Below, in pieces: positions 47,478 to 61,826 of a stretch of DNA of 64,000 nucleotides. The notes below the pieces were generated by a model that had not been told where the DNA came from, did no database searches, and saw only the letters and a program-made list of their open reading frames with translations. A program made the translations under genes and the position numbers. Source of the stretch: Impatiens glandulifera. Taxonomy: Eukaryota; Streptophyta; Magnoliopsida; Ericales; Balsaminaceae. The stretch spans positions 2,654,389 through 2,718,388 of the forward strand of contig NC_061864.1 of the NCBI RefSeq assembly GCF_907164915.1. Direction: 5' to 3'. Each line of letters starts with the position of its first letter. The stretch's first letter is position 1.

Positions 47478-48454
47478 GGCTGCTCTGATCTGATTGCTCT
47501 GTTCTGCTCTGTTCAGAAGAAGAAGATGAAGAAGAAGATTCCAACTACCAGTCTTTCAAAAAGGCGGGACCAAACATTCAAAAGATTTCTGCTGACGTGG
47601 TTCATTTTTATGTTTATTAATAATTTTGCCCTTAATTTTAAACTTATTATTATTATTTATTTTTTTTTATTTTTTTAAGGAGTGATAGAAAGAGAATTTG
47701 GTAAGAGAGAAATTATTTAATTTTTTCAGCGAACAAGATTATGCCAAGTCATTCCCTCACCAAATTTAAAATAAAAAAATCAATGACACTGAAATAAAAA
47801 ATAAAAAAAAATTCAAAATAAAATGTTATAAATACAATAGTCTTAAAAGACACATTTGTTTTCTTATTTGTTAAGTTTTTTCTCTTCACTGCATTTTGCA
47901 CTTTTTTTTAATAAAAATTGACAATTAAAAAAAATACTTTCATCGTTCAAATAGGTAATCTAAATAAACTTATTTTTTCAGCAAACAAAGAACCCAATTG
48001 TTATCCCATATAGATTGAGGACAATAAAGAGAGGATTTAGATAGATTGAGGACAATAAAGAGAGGATTTAGATAACTTGGGTATAAATAGTAAAGCTTTT
48101 TTTTTTCCATTGAAGAGGACAAAGAAATGGTGACAATAAGTGGATGTATGTTGTTGATACACATAATGTGTTGTTCTAGAGCCTATAAAACAAAAACCCC
48201 ACCGACCGAAGACGACTAGGATAAGGACTCTTTCTTTTTTTTTTTTACTTTTTCTTTTTTCCTTTGGACACATTTTGGATATAGCTTTGGCATTCTATCT
48301 TATTGTTTAGACGGTACATATTCCAAAAACGCCAAAACCCAACCCAAATAGCAGCAATAGCTTCTTCATGGTTGTTGTTGTTGTTGTCGTCTATCCTTAA
48401 TAGACAGACAAACAACAAGTTAAAGATAGGATAGGATATGTATTAAATATCATT
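47478..48454. other. Spacer between the ARM-like and MATH-domain genes
   Basis: Promoter of the ARM-like gene (a GAA-rich leader near 47515-47540) and 3' UTR of the MATH-domain gene. It includes a 31-bp tandem duplication at 48011-48072. No further gene is supported. Confidence 0.6.
48011..48072 (+). repeat. 31-bp tandem duplication
   Basis: Two exact adjacent copies (48011-48041, 48042-48072) of a unit that begins tagattgaggacaataaaga. Confidence 0.95.
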
Positions 48455-51400
48455 CTACATGGGTGTAGTAGAATGGCAGAACCAAGATCCTCCTCCTCCT
48501 CCTCCTATGTTACCATTGACATGATGATGTCCTTTTCCATGTACGACACCATTTTGGATGAGGGAAGAAGGTGGCAGCAACCCTACTGCTGCTGCTGCAG
48601 CCGCCGCCATTGGAGGAGCAGCAGCTGCACCACCAGGGACAGGGAATAACAACCCATGATGGTGTTGTTGTTGTTGTTGTGTGGGAAGAACGGGACTACT
48701 ACCCTTACGCTGTTGTTGGAGGGTGTGAATCTGCCTCAGACCTTCTTCGTGTATACGTGCTATTGTCTCCAACTCCTTTATGGATAGCGCTTCTAAACCT
48801 ACACCGTATAAAGGTGCATGTCGAGACATCTCTTCCTGGGCTGATATCTCAAGGCTGTGAATGTATTGCTGCCAAAATAATAATAATATTCATTCATTCA
48901 TTCGCACCAAGAAAGGAAATAAAGGGTACAAGCAAGGGACAAACCTGACAAACTTGCAACTTTGATTCCATGCCGTCAATGTATGTTTCACATCTAGCAA
49001 TCTGTTCTTCCTTCTCACGTTTTTCTCCTTCGCTTTGTCCTACTGCCTGCGTTAACCTTCGAACTTCATCCTCAAGTGACTGACGGATTTCCTCCCGAGA
49101 AATGTTTTCAGTCGCATACCGTTTCAGCTCCTCATCAAACCTTTTCCGTGCTGCTTCAGAACATTTTAGCCTCTCATTTAGAGTATTCTTCTCCTTCACA
49201 ACTCTCTGCGATGATTCTATAATAAGTCCCCATGTACAATTATTAACACCCCATTTAGTTTTGTTTTGTTTTTGTTGTGTGGTCTATGACTAACCTTTAG
49301 TTCGTCCCGTTTCCGAGACTTGAGCTGTGCAAGCTGTGTTTCTGTATCGTGGACACGGTCTTGAAGAACTTTCCTATCAGATACAAGCTTCGCAATTTCG
49401 TCGTCTCTCTCAGACCGTAACCATTCAAGTTGACTCTCCACTTCTTGTACCTGTTCCGATAGATCCTTCCTCTCCCGACCAAAACGATCCATCTCCGCCT
49501 TCAACTCAGACTGAGATTTACATAAATGTGTTAAAATTCTAAACCACACAAGAAAGATATGAACACCTGTTTCTAGATCAGAATTCGGATAAATAGCTAA
49601 TCAATTTTTAATTTGACTAAGTTTTGTTAACAAATGGGACCAATAATATGTAATCGGATAAAAATGTGATGAAAATACCTTGAGACGGCTGTTAACAGCC
49701 TCGGAATCGCTTAGTTTTTGCATCAAAGCAGCCTTCTCTTTAGCCATGATGGAAATCTCGCTCTTTTTCTCCTCACAAATACGAACAATTTCATCTTCCC
49801 TGGCACATAGCTGATGCCAAAGAGCTGCTCTGTCAACATTTGCAAGTTCAGCTACCTCACGCATCATGCTTAGAACTGGCCGTACTATTTCTTGTTCTTC
49901 ACACATTAGTATTACCAAAATTTCCATATCCAGGTCTATCTCACGGCTACTATCAGTTATTGTGCTTACAGCACGATCAACTAGTCTCTTAACCATCCTC
50001 AATCTGTAGGACTCTTCAGCATACAATTTGAACAATATGGTATACAACATCTTTACGAAGCCTCTAACGGAGGCATCTCGAGAAGGAGCAAGAGTCTCAG
50101 CAAGACTAAGTATAGATGCAAAATCATCCCTCTGGGCTCTCAACTGCTCAATGGGCTCAATGGTTTCTTCTTCTATTCCTACCACATCCAATTGCTGTAA
50201 ATTATCTTCAACATATTGTGAGGCGGTATTTATTCTTTGTGCAAGCCGTCTTTCCAAGACCATGGCTACAGACTGAGCCGTAACTGACCCTCGAGCTACT
50301 GCTCTCTCAAAAGTCTGGAAAGCTTCAACAGCAAGGAAAGGAATGGATAACATTTCAATCAAGACATAGATGTCTGAAAAATGACAACTAGCTTGGAAAG
50401 ATTGCTCGTCTATAGGATGCAATCTTTCGGAAATAGTCGCATTTTCACCAAAAACAAAGACCCCACAAGGCGTTGTTGGCCTATTATTGGTCAAGTCACT
50501 GTCACAATCTATATCTCTTAAAATGGCTTCAGAAACGTCTGCACAGCTATTTACCATTCTACCTAAATAATCAAGGACACATGGGGACACATCAGCTCCA
50601 AGGTCTTTTAGCCTAACACGAACAGACCTAACCTGAAAATGAACACATACAATCATATGTCCAAGGATGAAGAATTCAAAAATATGCTAAAATACATAAA
50701 CAAAACAGAAATTATTCAAGAACAGGATGCAAACCGCTTCTGAAAGATGTTGACTCTGTAATGCAGCCTTAAATATAAAATCCACAGTTGCTGCAAGAGG
50801 TTCATCATTCGAGTCCGCCAAAAGCTCAAAAGACTGGTAGAGAATCCGTTCCCAGACTTCAGTACTGCACTCTAACTGGTTTAGAGCCCCAAAAACCTGA
50901 TAAGCAAAGGTTTTACAATTATGAGAAGCCAGCAACCAAAAGATTCCTTCAGAATCCCAAGTTTAAAGATAACAAGCGGGTTTTTTTCATGCTGATCCTG
51001 ATTGAAAAACATACATTTTCTATGTTGTGAAGAAATCAGAATGACCTAAAAATAATGTAATCATGATTCAAAAAATAATCATATCATGATGGTGACAAAA
51101 ATCTCTATGACAAATGAAGCAAAAAATTACATTATAATTTGGATCATGATGTAAAACATAATTTGTATACCAATGAAGCAACAAAAAACACAATAATCTG
51201 GATCATGATCCAGAAAAAAACTTCTACCAAAAAAAATAAGTTGTGACAAATACCAGTTTTCAAATAGGCTCAACATATTCCTCTATGATTTAAAATCTTT
51301 TCTTTTTCCAATGACAATGCATGATGGGTAGAAAGTTAATATGACAAATAATGCAGGTCCATGAAAATCTATCAGCATACAGGAATTCTGAGAGAAGGTT

Positions 51401-54400
51401 CAGCATCAGACTTCTGAAGCCGCTCCATAAGTGCACAAGCAGCAAGCGGATGCTCTGAATGCTCGACTAGTTTGGGCACCAAAGCAACGAGGTCAGGCTG
51501 CAGATGCTTAGGAGCCTTATCCAAAACAAGGGCAATCTTTTGGGCAGATTGCGGCCTCCGTTTTGGTTCTGGACATCCTTGAGGTACAACTCCATCTAAT
51601 GCTCTTAGTGAGTTCACAATCAAACCTAAAAGCTCCTCTGATTGCTCTGGCCATTTAGTCTGGAATAAAAAAAATTCCGATAAATCAGTTCAAACAACTC
51701 GAGCAAAGAAGTTTACCACACAAGATGATAACTACTGTACCTTAGAGCCAAGAGAAGCACTTTCTGAAGAATCGGTGCCTGACGTCTCAGGGGGGCAAAT
51801 AGACTGTCCAGCTACAGTTTTTTTAACAGGTACATTGAATCTATTCATATCAGAACTTTGTACTGCAGAGGTAACAGTGCTTTCAACAGCTGCTGCATCC
51901 AATCTGTCATTGACAGGATATGTTGCAGATTCAGTTGCTCCGTTGTCTCTGTCAGCTTCCAGCGAGCTTATTACCCCACTTTCTGGAGAATTTTTTGAGT
52001 TTACATCTGAGTAATTGTCATTAGAACTTCCTTCAGAAGGCTGACAGCATTCCACCATTATATCCAACAGCAGATCAATAATTGCTTGCTGCAGAACTTT
52101 GACTCCCATCAGCAAATTCATTAGACTAGGAGATGATTCGTCATTTTTGTTTGCTTTGTTTCCATCATTACCACTAGATATCTTGGTTGGAAGAAGCAAA
52201 CGCTTTACTTTCACAGGATCATCCAAATAAACCCGCAGTCCCGTCAGAAATCCAGCAATTGTACCAGCATCCATTAGAAGCTTCTCTCTTAAAGTAACCT
52301 GTGGCTCTGAAGGATTGTCTCCATACGTGAGGTGAAATCCTGCCCTGGAGAGAAGGTTTCTGAAAATATCTTCTTCATCTCCACTTATCCCTTCACTATC
52401 TTCAGAGTCAATAAGTTCATCAGGATCAGTGGTCAGAGCATCTTCGTCATCATCAGAAGCCCAAACCTACAAAACAGATATGCAGGTTACATTAAGACAG
52501 CCACAAATTTTAATGACATGGATCCAAACAAACTTTGGGTTGTTTTGTTATCAGATCGACCGGATTGGTACAGAAGTTGTAATATTTTTCATGTTAATCC
52601 ATCCGGAAAATCTAATTTGTTTGGTTGTCAAAAATCACAATGATTTAGAAAATAATCTGGAAAAAAATACTAAACGGAAGAAAAAATAATAATCACTTTC
52701 AAACACTTGTGATACGGCAATTTAATTAGCCTTGAATCACAATCATCTTTATTCTTTTCAGGTCTAATATCAAACACCATATTATCAAGTTTTCTGCTTC
52801 TCCTCTAACTATAATTGGTCTCCATATCGGAAAGTTCAGCAACAAAAAGAAGTTAAGTTGTTGCCTTTAAAATACAGCAAGTTACAAACTATATTAAAAT
52901 GTAACTGTCTGCGTCAATGTTGTATTAACCATCAGATACAACACAAAAATAAAAGTTCAGCGCTAAGCAGAGGGGCAATTAAAAAGAGAAAAACAAAAAG
53001 TGTAGGACAAGGAAACCCCATAGCAGGCTTGAAATGCTTCAAGGTTTAACTGGAAAAAAGACATGGAATAGTGGGTTATTTGCACATTTTATTATGGCTG
53101 CAATTAAGGGTTTATTTGACAAACGGTGACTTGTTATCAAATCTAAACAATATTAATGAAGTCTAAAAGTTTCTGAATAATTGGTACACAGTAAATAAGA
53201 CATGATTAATATAAAGTGTAATCAACATAATTTCGCAGATTACTCCGACCACAATCAGGGGGTAATTTGTTTATAATGTAATAAAAAGACGCCGAGAAGA
53301 ACAAAAGAAAATAATATAAAAAAATTCTATGTTAATCAGTTTGAAGTACAATTTAATATTAATTAATGTGAAGTAATCATATTTTCACATATTATTATGA
53401 CTGCAATCTAAGTTCTACTTAATAGAAACTCGAACATGAGTACTCAAGCTAAACAACAACAATCAGGTACTAAAACTTTTAGACAAGGGTAATGCATAAT
53501 TAAAGATAGGTAATCAATATAAAATGTAATGAATCGTAATATGGGAAATTTTTATTTATGTACTATTCAATAAATGGCCTACTTAGCATAAATAAGTGAG
53601 TTGAGTTTACACTTGTTCTTGTAAGCAATGAGCAGAGATTCGTTAATAAACCAATATAATATAGAATTAAATGAATCTATTAAGTTCAAGAACATCAAAC
53701 ATAGAGTCTGAGATTTCACACTAGCTTGCAAGGTTAAATGTCTCTCAAGACTATAGTTAGAAAAGTTATAAATAATTGTAGGTGTAAAAAAAATGAGTAC
53801 TTCAGACCTATAACTTACCACCACCCAAGAGTACCAAAGATTACTGTAGTTAACTCTAGCACTTGGACAGTAACCCTCATGGGTAAATTTAATACTGGAG
53901 ATTCAGTTAGGCAGATTCAAACTATAAAAAATCAACATTCTTCCAGACATAGATCATGTACAGACTAGCAGACTTTATTAAAACCATCAGGGACTCCTGC
54001 AACAGTCTTTAACACAGAAAAACACTCTAGCATGGGTCAACATAAGTTAGTTAGCAATTATAAGTTAGCTGGACATTGAAAAAGGATACCAACTTCTACT
54101 TTCTTTACCAGGAAAGTCACAAACCAAAGACGGAAATACCCAAAAGCTGCATTAGAAATTCCCTCAAATATTTTGTAAGCCAAGGGAATATTGCAATTGC
54201 AAAACATAAGTGGATATAGAAGCATGAAAACACTTTGTGCATATTTTGTGAATCTGTTAATGTACCTGGATCCGGATCCAGAAAAAGTACATAATTCTAA
54301 TTTTGTTTTACTAAGTTTAGTTTTCAACCGTATTGTATCTGATTCCAGATCCAAAAACAGAAACAAAAAAGTGTTTCCAAATGGATGATAAGTATGCTAG

Positions 54401-57316
54401 AACAAATCGTTTAATATGACTAGTTGACTACAGAACAAAAAGTTCATTAGGTGAAATCATCATGGCCAAGGATTAAGTAACCTCCGAAGAACCTAATGTC
54501 ATATTTTTTTTTTCCTTTTTTCATGAGAAACTTCATTTTAACAAGTCTTATTTTGATAATTCTGTAAGCAAGTATCAACATTTGAAATATCTAATGATCT
54601 ACTATGCACAAATGAATAAATTTGACTGCAAGTTCAATGAGTATTTGCACACTACCTCCAGGTCCGCAAACTCAAACCAGGGACAGCAGTCTATGATCTC
54701 ACAAACAAACACGACTGAGTCGCGTACAAGGAAACCGGCATCAGCCTCCAGCATGTCTGAAACCTTCATGAATTGGAGAACTGAGTTATTCCATGTCTTG
54801 GTACATATTGAAGACACTTTCCACACAGTCTTGGCAGAGTTCTTTTGATTGACCACAGCCATCCTATATTTCACCCAGAAGTTCTTATCAGGATCAGTTC
54901 CAACTGATTGATCACTCTCCAGATAGATACAAATTGTATCAAAAGACTCGTACACACCTGCATCCGGACAAAGACAAATAGTGGAAAAAATATTACAAGC
55001 CAGCAGATCCTCGAGAAAATGTGACTATATTCTATCCAGTTTTAGGGACAAAAGAAGATCGAAACACACCGATGCGAAGCTCGCATCCACCCGCTTGGAA
55101 GAATTTGCTAAAGATTTTGCGGGTCTCCATTATATCCTTGAAAGAGAGGAAATTTTCCACCTTCCATGTAAATGAGTTCCTGATCCCAACTCTATCTGCC
55201 GGAGTGATGCAACTACAATTCATCTCGGTATCTTGATCATTAATATCTTGCAATATAGACGTCTCTTTGAGTATTAGTACCTCAGCAGAGAATACAACAG
55301 TGTCCTGAACAAGAAATCCCGAGTCTTGGTCAAAGAGACTAGTCAGAGTCACAAACTCACGCCAACCCCAGTCCTTTGCAGCTTTGGAGTAACGGTTTTG
55401 TGATTCTTTTGTGACGGACTTCTCCTCCATCCTCTGGTTAACAACAGATAACCGGTGGCTAACAAAACAACTCCAATCAGTCGACGTGTTTCTTGAATCA
55501 GTAACCTCAAGAAATACTGAAAGGTGACATGGTGGTTGAGACTGTCCTGATACCATCAACAACAGTTTTAATCAATATACTTCTAAAATACTACCTAAAA
55601 TACCTATAAAATAAAGTCATTGGTTGCTTTTATCCTGAGAGAATGCAAAAGACAAATTAGTTTCTTTGGAAGTTGAATTAATTACAGGTTCAATTTGTAT
55701 ACCAAGCACTTGGCACCTAAAAAACATATTCTATGAAAAATGGAAGTATAGCTCAAACAGGTTCAATGTGGAGATGGGTCAGCGGGAAAAATTGGACACG
55801 TGTCTATCTTCAGTCTCAAGTACATAGAACATTAAAAGTATCACTTCCCTAGCTATAACTAATTTAAAAAAGCTTTACAAAATACAATAGAATCCATTGA
55901 AATATAAAAGTCTCTACAGCACTAAATTTGCATACCGCGGGGATAAACTATAAGCCGACAATCACGATTGCCAATTTGAAACCTTCTGCTCTTGATACAA
56001 AGACCTGTTATCTTCCTCTTTTTCAGCAAGTCTTTCAACCTCGTGAAATTTTCAATCCTCCAAGTAAATTTTCCAATGTGCCCATCAGATTTCCTTGCTC
56101 CACTTCCTGTCCTGCCTGCAATGAGGCCCCCATTCTTTGAGAAGCTACTGAGCTCCTTAATCACATGAAAGGATGTGCTGAACACAGCCATATCATCCAC
56201 AAGGAATCCTGAATCTGGCGCAATAAAGTCTGACATCTTCATGTAATCATTCCATCCTAAACTAGTGTTGTCCCCATTTTTGTTGTCTGCAGCAAAACGG
56301 CCGTAAGAGTCCCTATGCATGTGATTCATCCCAGGTTTTTGATTTAACACCGACATTCGAAACAAACACCAACAACTCCGATCAGATGCCAATGTTTTCT
56401 CGGTGTCCTTACTTTCCAAGCACATTGAGAGATAGTCGACGCCATTAACTGAGCTCTGGTAGACACTAATTCTCAGATTACACTCGCCTGCTGGGAAAAC
56501 TGGGCTCATTATTTTCTGAGTCTTAATCATCTCCTTGAATAAGCTAAAGTTGTGAACCTTCCAAGTAAATTTGCCACTCAAAACATCACCAACCGGTCCT
56601 GTTACAGTCGACGGCGACAAAGAATTTGATTGCAATTCATTGTTATCACGTGAAAAACTTACGGATTCATTCAATACAAGTATATCGGCAGTTATTAGTA
56701 CCGAATCGTTATTGAAGAGAAACCCAGATTTAGGGTCGAGAATGGAAGCTGACGGGGTAAAATCACACCAACCATGCGACTTCTTCTTGCTGGAGAAACG
56801 ATGCCAAGAATCTCGATAAATAGACTTGGATTCGTCCAGATGATTCACAACGGCGAGGCGGTAGCTGGCGAAGCAGTCCCATTTAGACGATGAGGTGCCT
56901 CGAGGGTCCATGATTTGGAGATAGATTGAGATGTAACCTGGAAGAGCTTGAGAGTCACCTTTAGGATAAACCAAAAGACGGCAATCATAACCTCCGACTT
57001 CAAAGTACTTACTCCAAAGCGCCCTAGCCTTAACCTTAGGCAAATTATGTATATTCCATTTGCACACCGCGGCGAAGTCTCCACGCCTCTCTACAACGAC
57101 TGACTCTTGCCCTCCGGTAGGGTCCCTGGAGGCCGCCGGATCCTCTGTCGCCGGCGCTAGCGCGAGAGCTGATTTGTCAGAATGCACCGCCGCCGGCGCC
57201 ATCGACGTGGATGGCGTCATGGGTACGGAAGCATGAGATTGGTCCAATGAAGACAAGGAGGATGAAGATGATACCGCCTCAGATGAGGATGACGTCGACG
57301 AGTTCTGCTGCTTCAT
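48455..57316 (-). CDS. Large TRAF-like protein with four MATH domains and a C-terminal coiled coil
   Basis: Ten coding exons: 55936-57316, 55070-55546, 54656-54957, 51741-52466, 51381-51659, 50735-50896, 49679-50632, 49295-49510, 48945-49205 and 48455-48868. They give 5,172 nt and 1,723 residues, all phases consistent. A Ser/Ala-rich leader is followed by MATH domains at about 81-215 (VCKWNIHNLPKVKARALWSK), 250-375 (GKFTWKVHNFSLFKEM), 415-550 (GKFTWRIENFTRLKDL) and 583-715 (SFTWKVENFLSFKDI). A large helical middle and a coiled coil follow (about 1,330-1,620; EVESQLEWLRSERDDEIAKL). The C-terminus has poly-Gln, poly-Ala and poly-Gly runs. It matches the plant TRAF-like family of Arabidopsis At2g25320 type, whose function is little known. 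MATH domains bind short peptides and often link substrates to ubiquitin ligases, but no RING or BTB is present. Confidence 0.92.
51040..51285. repeat. Dispersed repeat in an intron of the MATH-domain gene
   Basis: It contains several atcatgat(c/g) motifs, two related ataccaatgaag/acaaatgaagc(a)a phrases and the exact cagttttcaaataggctcaa shared with the EMC7 intron. It fills most of the 484-base intron at 50897-51380. Confidence 0.6.
52467..54655 (-). other. Large third intron of the MATH-domain gene
   Basis: At 2.2 kb this is by far the longest intron in the window; the others of this gene are 76-484 bases. It separates the four-MATH part from the helical/coiled-coil part. No internal exon or gene was recognised. 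Short open frames on both strands are unlike any family I know. Confidence 0.7.
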
Positions 57317-57356
57317 TTCCTCTTCGTATCTTTTAGGTTTCTCTCTCTCTAGAAAT

Positions 57357-57367
57357 CTATATATACT
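57357..57367 (-). promoter_or_regulatory. Possible TATA box of the MATH-domain gene
   Basis: Minus-strand cagtatatataga lies only about 40 bases before the start codon and would give a very short leader. The true start may use an upstream site instead. Confidence 0.35.
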
Positions 57368-57379
57368 GTATACATCTTT

Positions 57380-60300
57380 CCTTTTTTAAAAGAATAATAA
57401 TAAATAACTTGACACAGAAAATAAAAATAAAAATAAAAAAAGTGAAGTTGGAGAGGAAAGAAAGAAAGAGAGTGGGTTAAAATCCTACTAGGGATTTGGG
57501 ATTTTCTAAACATTTCCAATAATCAAAGAATTTTCTTGATGAAAAAAAAAATGTATAAAAAACATTTGAAATTAAAATATATATATATATATATCAAAAT
57601 GAGTAAATACACTTGAGTTTGGATTGACACAAACGATTAGATAAGAAAGTCAATGTCATTATCAGTTTAATAAAATGGTGATACTTTTGAATTGATAGGA
57701 CGAAAAATGTTACTTGAGAAATTCGTACTCGCCTCTTTAATAAATGATAAATTTAATTTCATTGATATAATTATGTTTGTTAGAGATAACATACATTGAG
57801 TGTTTTGATTTCCGAATAAAAAATCATTTGAAAATTATTGCACATAATTATTACAATTGTGACAATGTAGTTGTTGGTATTGTTAATAGGTTTGTATTAC
57901 CCTAAACTAAGTCAACAAATAAAAATTAGAGGCAAAAATTAATAATATAAATAAAGGTGTGAAAAAAAGGTTTTGGGAGACACTTCAAAGCTAGTTGGCT
58001 AAGACCTAGACTTCATGGCCTTGCCTAGATTGGTCAGGTTGACTTTCCCGATGCATCAAGTAGTGAGTTTTCAAGTAGTGAGTTTTGGGATAGGGACAAG
58101 ATGCATAGGGTCACCCCTTCAGAAGGGCAGTAAAAGAAGAAAAAAATCTCTCCAAAAGGTTATATAAAAGATAATAAGATAATAAAGTTAATTTTTTTTT
58201 TTTTTATCTTGGATTCAAGGGTGGAGTAATAACTAATAAAGGGTTCATATGTCTATAGTGAAATAGTGATACAGGATTTGAAGACTATACAAAAGAACGC
58301 GAACGAACCTATATGATTAAGGGCGGAACTAAGATTTATAATCTACTCGGTTAAATATTTTTCATAAAATTTATCCGAATCAGAACGATAATAATATTAA
58401 AAAAACCAAACAAAATATACTGAATTTATAGTCGCTAATTTTATTTAGCGACAGAAAAACTATCAATAACGACGGTATTTTATCGTCGTTATATTTTTGT
58501 CGTACACTATTTTAGGTTACCCGAGCTACTGCCCGAGTAGGCTCTTACATATACCCGGGCTAAGAACTTAAACAAAACTAAAAATAACTCTAAATTGATC
58601 TATTCAAATTTTAGTTGGTTGACATAGTTAACTTTGGTTGAACGTTTTTAATAATAATAAAAATAAATTGTCTAAATTATAGATGTTTTTATTTAATAAA
58701 CTTATACTTATTTTTTTATTTAAGATAATGTGCATGATATAAGTTTTTCATATTTTAATCAGTAATTTATTTATTTTTATTATTTTGAATTAGGATGACC
58801 CAAGATGAAAGGTATTTAGAATCCGATGACTTTTATTCTCTTAAAGTTTTTTTATGAGTGGGTTAATTAATTTTAATTCTAAAATTACTTTTTAAGAATA
58901 TATATTTTCTTATTTTTTTTTATTACAAAAAAAAATGAATATCAATACTTTAGTTTATGGGATAATAAGTAATTTTATTTTAATAAACTTTTACTTTTTA
59001 TTTATTAATTTTTTGAGTTACTTTATAGAGTCTGTCTATCAATTTAATAATAAATAGATAAATGAGGACTATATTTTTATTCACACTAATCACATTTATT
59101 TATTTATTTTTCTATACCTAATACTATCTAAAAAAACATATCAATTAAGATATTTATTATAACAGTCTAAAATATAAAAATAAATCAGCTTTAAAATTTA
59201 ACAAAGTTAATTTAACTATTATTTAATTATTCATTTTGTTTATGAAATAATTTTTAATTATTCATTTTATTTATAAAATATTTTTTAATTATTTTCAAAG
59301 TATTATTGATTTTTAATTACAAATTTATAAATTTTAAATATTTCATATTAAATTCAATTTTTATAAAAAACACATTTTATATTAAATTCAGTTTTATAGA
59401 AAAATATATATATACGTGTGTAATTCATCTTTTTCACAAAAAGAAATCCTTATTTTATAAAATTTGGAAAAAAAATCTAAAAGGAAATTGACATGTTTGT
59501 AGATCTAAAAAAGTTTTGATGTAGCAAGATTTATATATATTGAATTTTTATTAATTTTTACTTAAAATAAATTTATTTATTTTAATTATACTTTTTATAT
59601 TAAATATAAATAAAATCTTTCCATTTTTTTATGTGACAATTTTCAAGTCAATGTAATTGCAATAATAATCGGAAAATAATTTCATTCTTTTTATAATCAT
59701 GTTTTTATCATTTTATTAAAAGTAATAAAAAGTTCATTTGACAGATAAATATTTTTCAGCCAAATTTGTGTGCATAATTTATAACTTTATAAAAAACAGT
59801 TGTTTTATTTATTCTTTTATCTAATTTAATCAAAATTTTAATATAAAATAAAAACAATATTATTTTACTTTATATTTTTATAATTTTAAAATAAAATTGT
59901 AATGGTAAGAAAATAACATATAAATTGCAGATGTACTTATTAGATTCAACACATTATTAGTAAGATAATTATTCATAAAAAATTATCAAATGTACAATAA
60001 TTAATATCTCTAAAAATATATGGATTTAAATATGCTAATATTTAAGATTCTTTTAATATTAACAAACTTATTTATTTATTATTATTACTATTATTATTTT
60101 AAATTAACACAACTTAATAAATTTAAAATAGGAATATAATATAAAACATTTTGAAGTAAATTACTTTAACCGAACAAAGCTTAATAAACATTAATATATG
60201 GAATTAATTAATTGTATGCAAACAAATATGGTTTTCAAATCACAAAGTAAGGTGATCTTCAACTTAATTATATATATAAATATTTTTAATTCGACTCTAA

Positions 60301-61304
60301 TCCAATATTCAATATGTTTTAATGTTGAGTTTTATTTTAATTTTTTATGTCTTCTATTGAATTTGTTTAGTAACTACTATGATTGGAACCACGGAGTTTT
60401 ATTAATCTTTACATCTTTATCTCTGAATTCATATTTCATTAAACGAATAAAATAAATAGATTAAACCCAAAAAAAATATCAAAATAACCATGCAAAAATC
60501 AAATGATATATAGCATTAATAACACTAAAGACAAATTTAAAATTCAAATATTTGTCAATTATGTAATTAGTGTAAGACTATTTAAAATACAAACTCAAAA
60601 CTGATTAAATATTAAATACATAAGTTCAGTTTTATACAAGTAATTCAAATGTCAAAATATCTTATAATTTAAAATATTAAAAATTTAACAACATTTTAAT
60701 TTAAGTTGGTTATCAGTCCATAAAAAAAGAGTAAAAGTAATGCTATTAATTGTTTTAAGAAATAAACTCCTATTATAAAAAAATAATAATAAAATAAACA
60801 CATCGAGGAGGCATCAAATATAATCCAAATTATTTGTTTAGTAATACTAAAGCTTAGAGAAATAATAATAATAATAATATTATCAAAAGCTTGTTTGATA
60901 TGAGTTTATTTAAAAAGAAAAAAAACCATTGTTATGAAAGCAAATTTTATTTGAAGAAGAAGAACGATTTTTTAAATTATTTAAGTTAAATTATTAAAAC
61001 ATTTTGTTATATTTAATTAAAATTTATAAAATTATTTTAATATATTAATAATTTGATGATTAAAAAGATAAATTACATAATATTTTTTTTTTCAAATAAC
61101 TCAAATATCAAACAATCAACTCAATATTATTATTATTACCCACAAGCTTTAGAATTACTCATATTACAAATAATTTGGATTGTGCGTATTGTACACAAAA
61201 ATATATACATTTCTTAAATGTTAAGATTTGCAAAAACAGAAAAGATATAAGATAATGTGGTTTTTGATGTAGTGTAATTGTATCAATTTATTGAAATATT
61301 TATT

Positions 61305-61335
<31 letters not shown>

Positions 61336-61760
61336 GAAAATATTATTTTCAATAAATTTGTAACCCTATTTTACATTATATACGACAAAACTCAAAATGA
61401 TAGTTATTTTAGTTAAAATAATTTATAATATAAATATATAACAGAATAAATATAAGTTAAAACAATATTTAATTTTTTTGTCTTAATGCGTATAAATATT
61501 ATTCAATTAATTTGTTCGTCCCCTTTTAGAAAATAAATAATAATAATTGGTCGTCGTCCATAACAATTAATGTGGGTCCGGTTTAGAGTTGGTGTTAAGC
61601 GGGAGGCGGTTCTTTCCTGTGACGTTCCGATTAGCCACGTTGAGGTGGTATTCACTATCTTGCGCCGCGTGAAGAACTAAAATCCACAACAATGCGCGAA
61701 ATGATCGATCCCATTTATACCTGTCTCCGTTTTCCTAATCCGATCACCATAAACCCTAGC
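57380..61760. other. AT-rich intergenic DNA between the divergent MATH-domain and EREL-type genes
   Basis: About 4.4 kb. It holds a 15-bp tandem duplication at 58056-58085, two perfect hairpins at 58431-58492 within a transposon-like stretch (about 58320-58580), TA runs near 57577 and 61308, and from about 61560 a GC-richer promoter segment for the EREL-type gene. Open frames between 59300 and 60460 are low-complexity and not accepted as genes. Confidence 0.6.
58431..58492. repeat. Two adjacent perfect hairpins in a transposon remnant
   Basis: gtcgctaa...ttagcgac (58431-58452) and ataacgacg...cgtcgttat (58466-58492) are inverted repeats with 8- and 9-base perfect stems. The gcgacag and cgacggtattttatcgtcg style resembles sub-terminal repeats of CACTA-type plant transposons; no ends or transposase were found. 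Confidence 0.6.
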
Positions 61761-61766
61761 AAAGAG

Positions 61767-61795
61767 AGAAGAAGAAGAAGAAGAAGAAGAAGAAG
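61767..61795 (+). repeat. (GAA)n microsatellite in the EREL-type leader
   Basis: About nine GAA triplets about 30 bases before the start codon. Confidence 0.9.
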
Positions 61796-61826
61796 CTGAG
61801 CATTGCGTTCTGATCGATAATTAATT

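Noticed and set aside
52332..52689. Plus-strand frames over the fourth exon and large intron of the MATH-domain gene
   Set aside because: They straddle a well-supported exon/intron boundary of the minus-strand gene.
59306..60455. Short frames in the 59-60 kb spacer
   Set aside because: They are made of Phe/Ile/Asn/Lys codons expected from AT-rich DNA, with no homology or gene signals.
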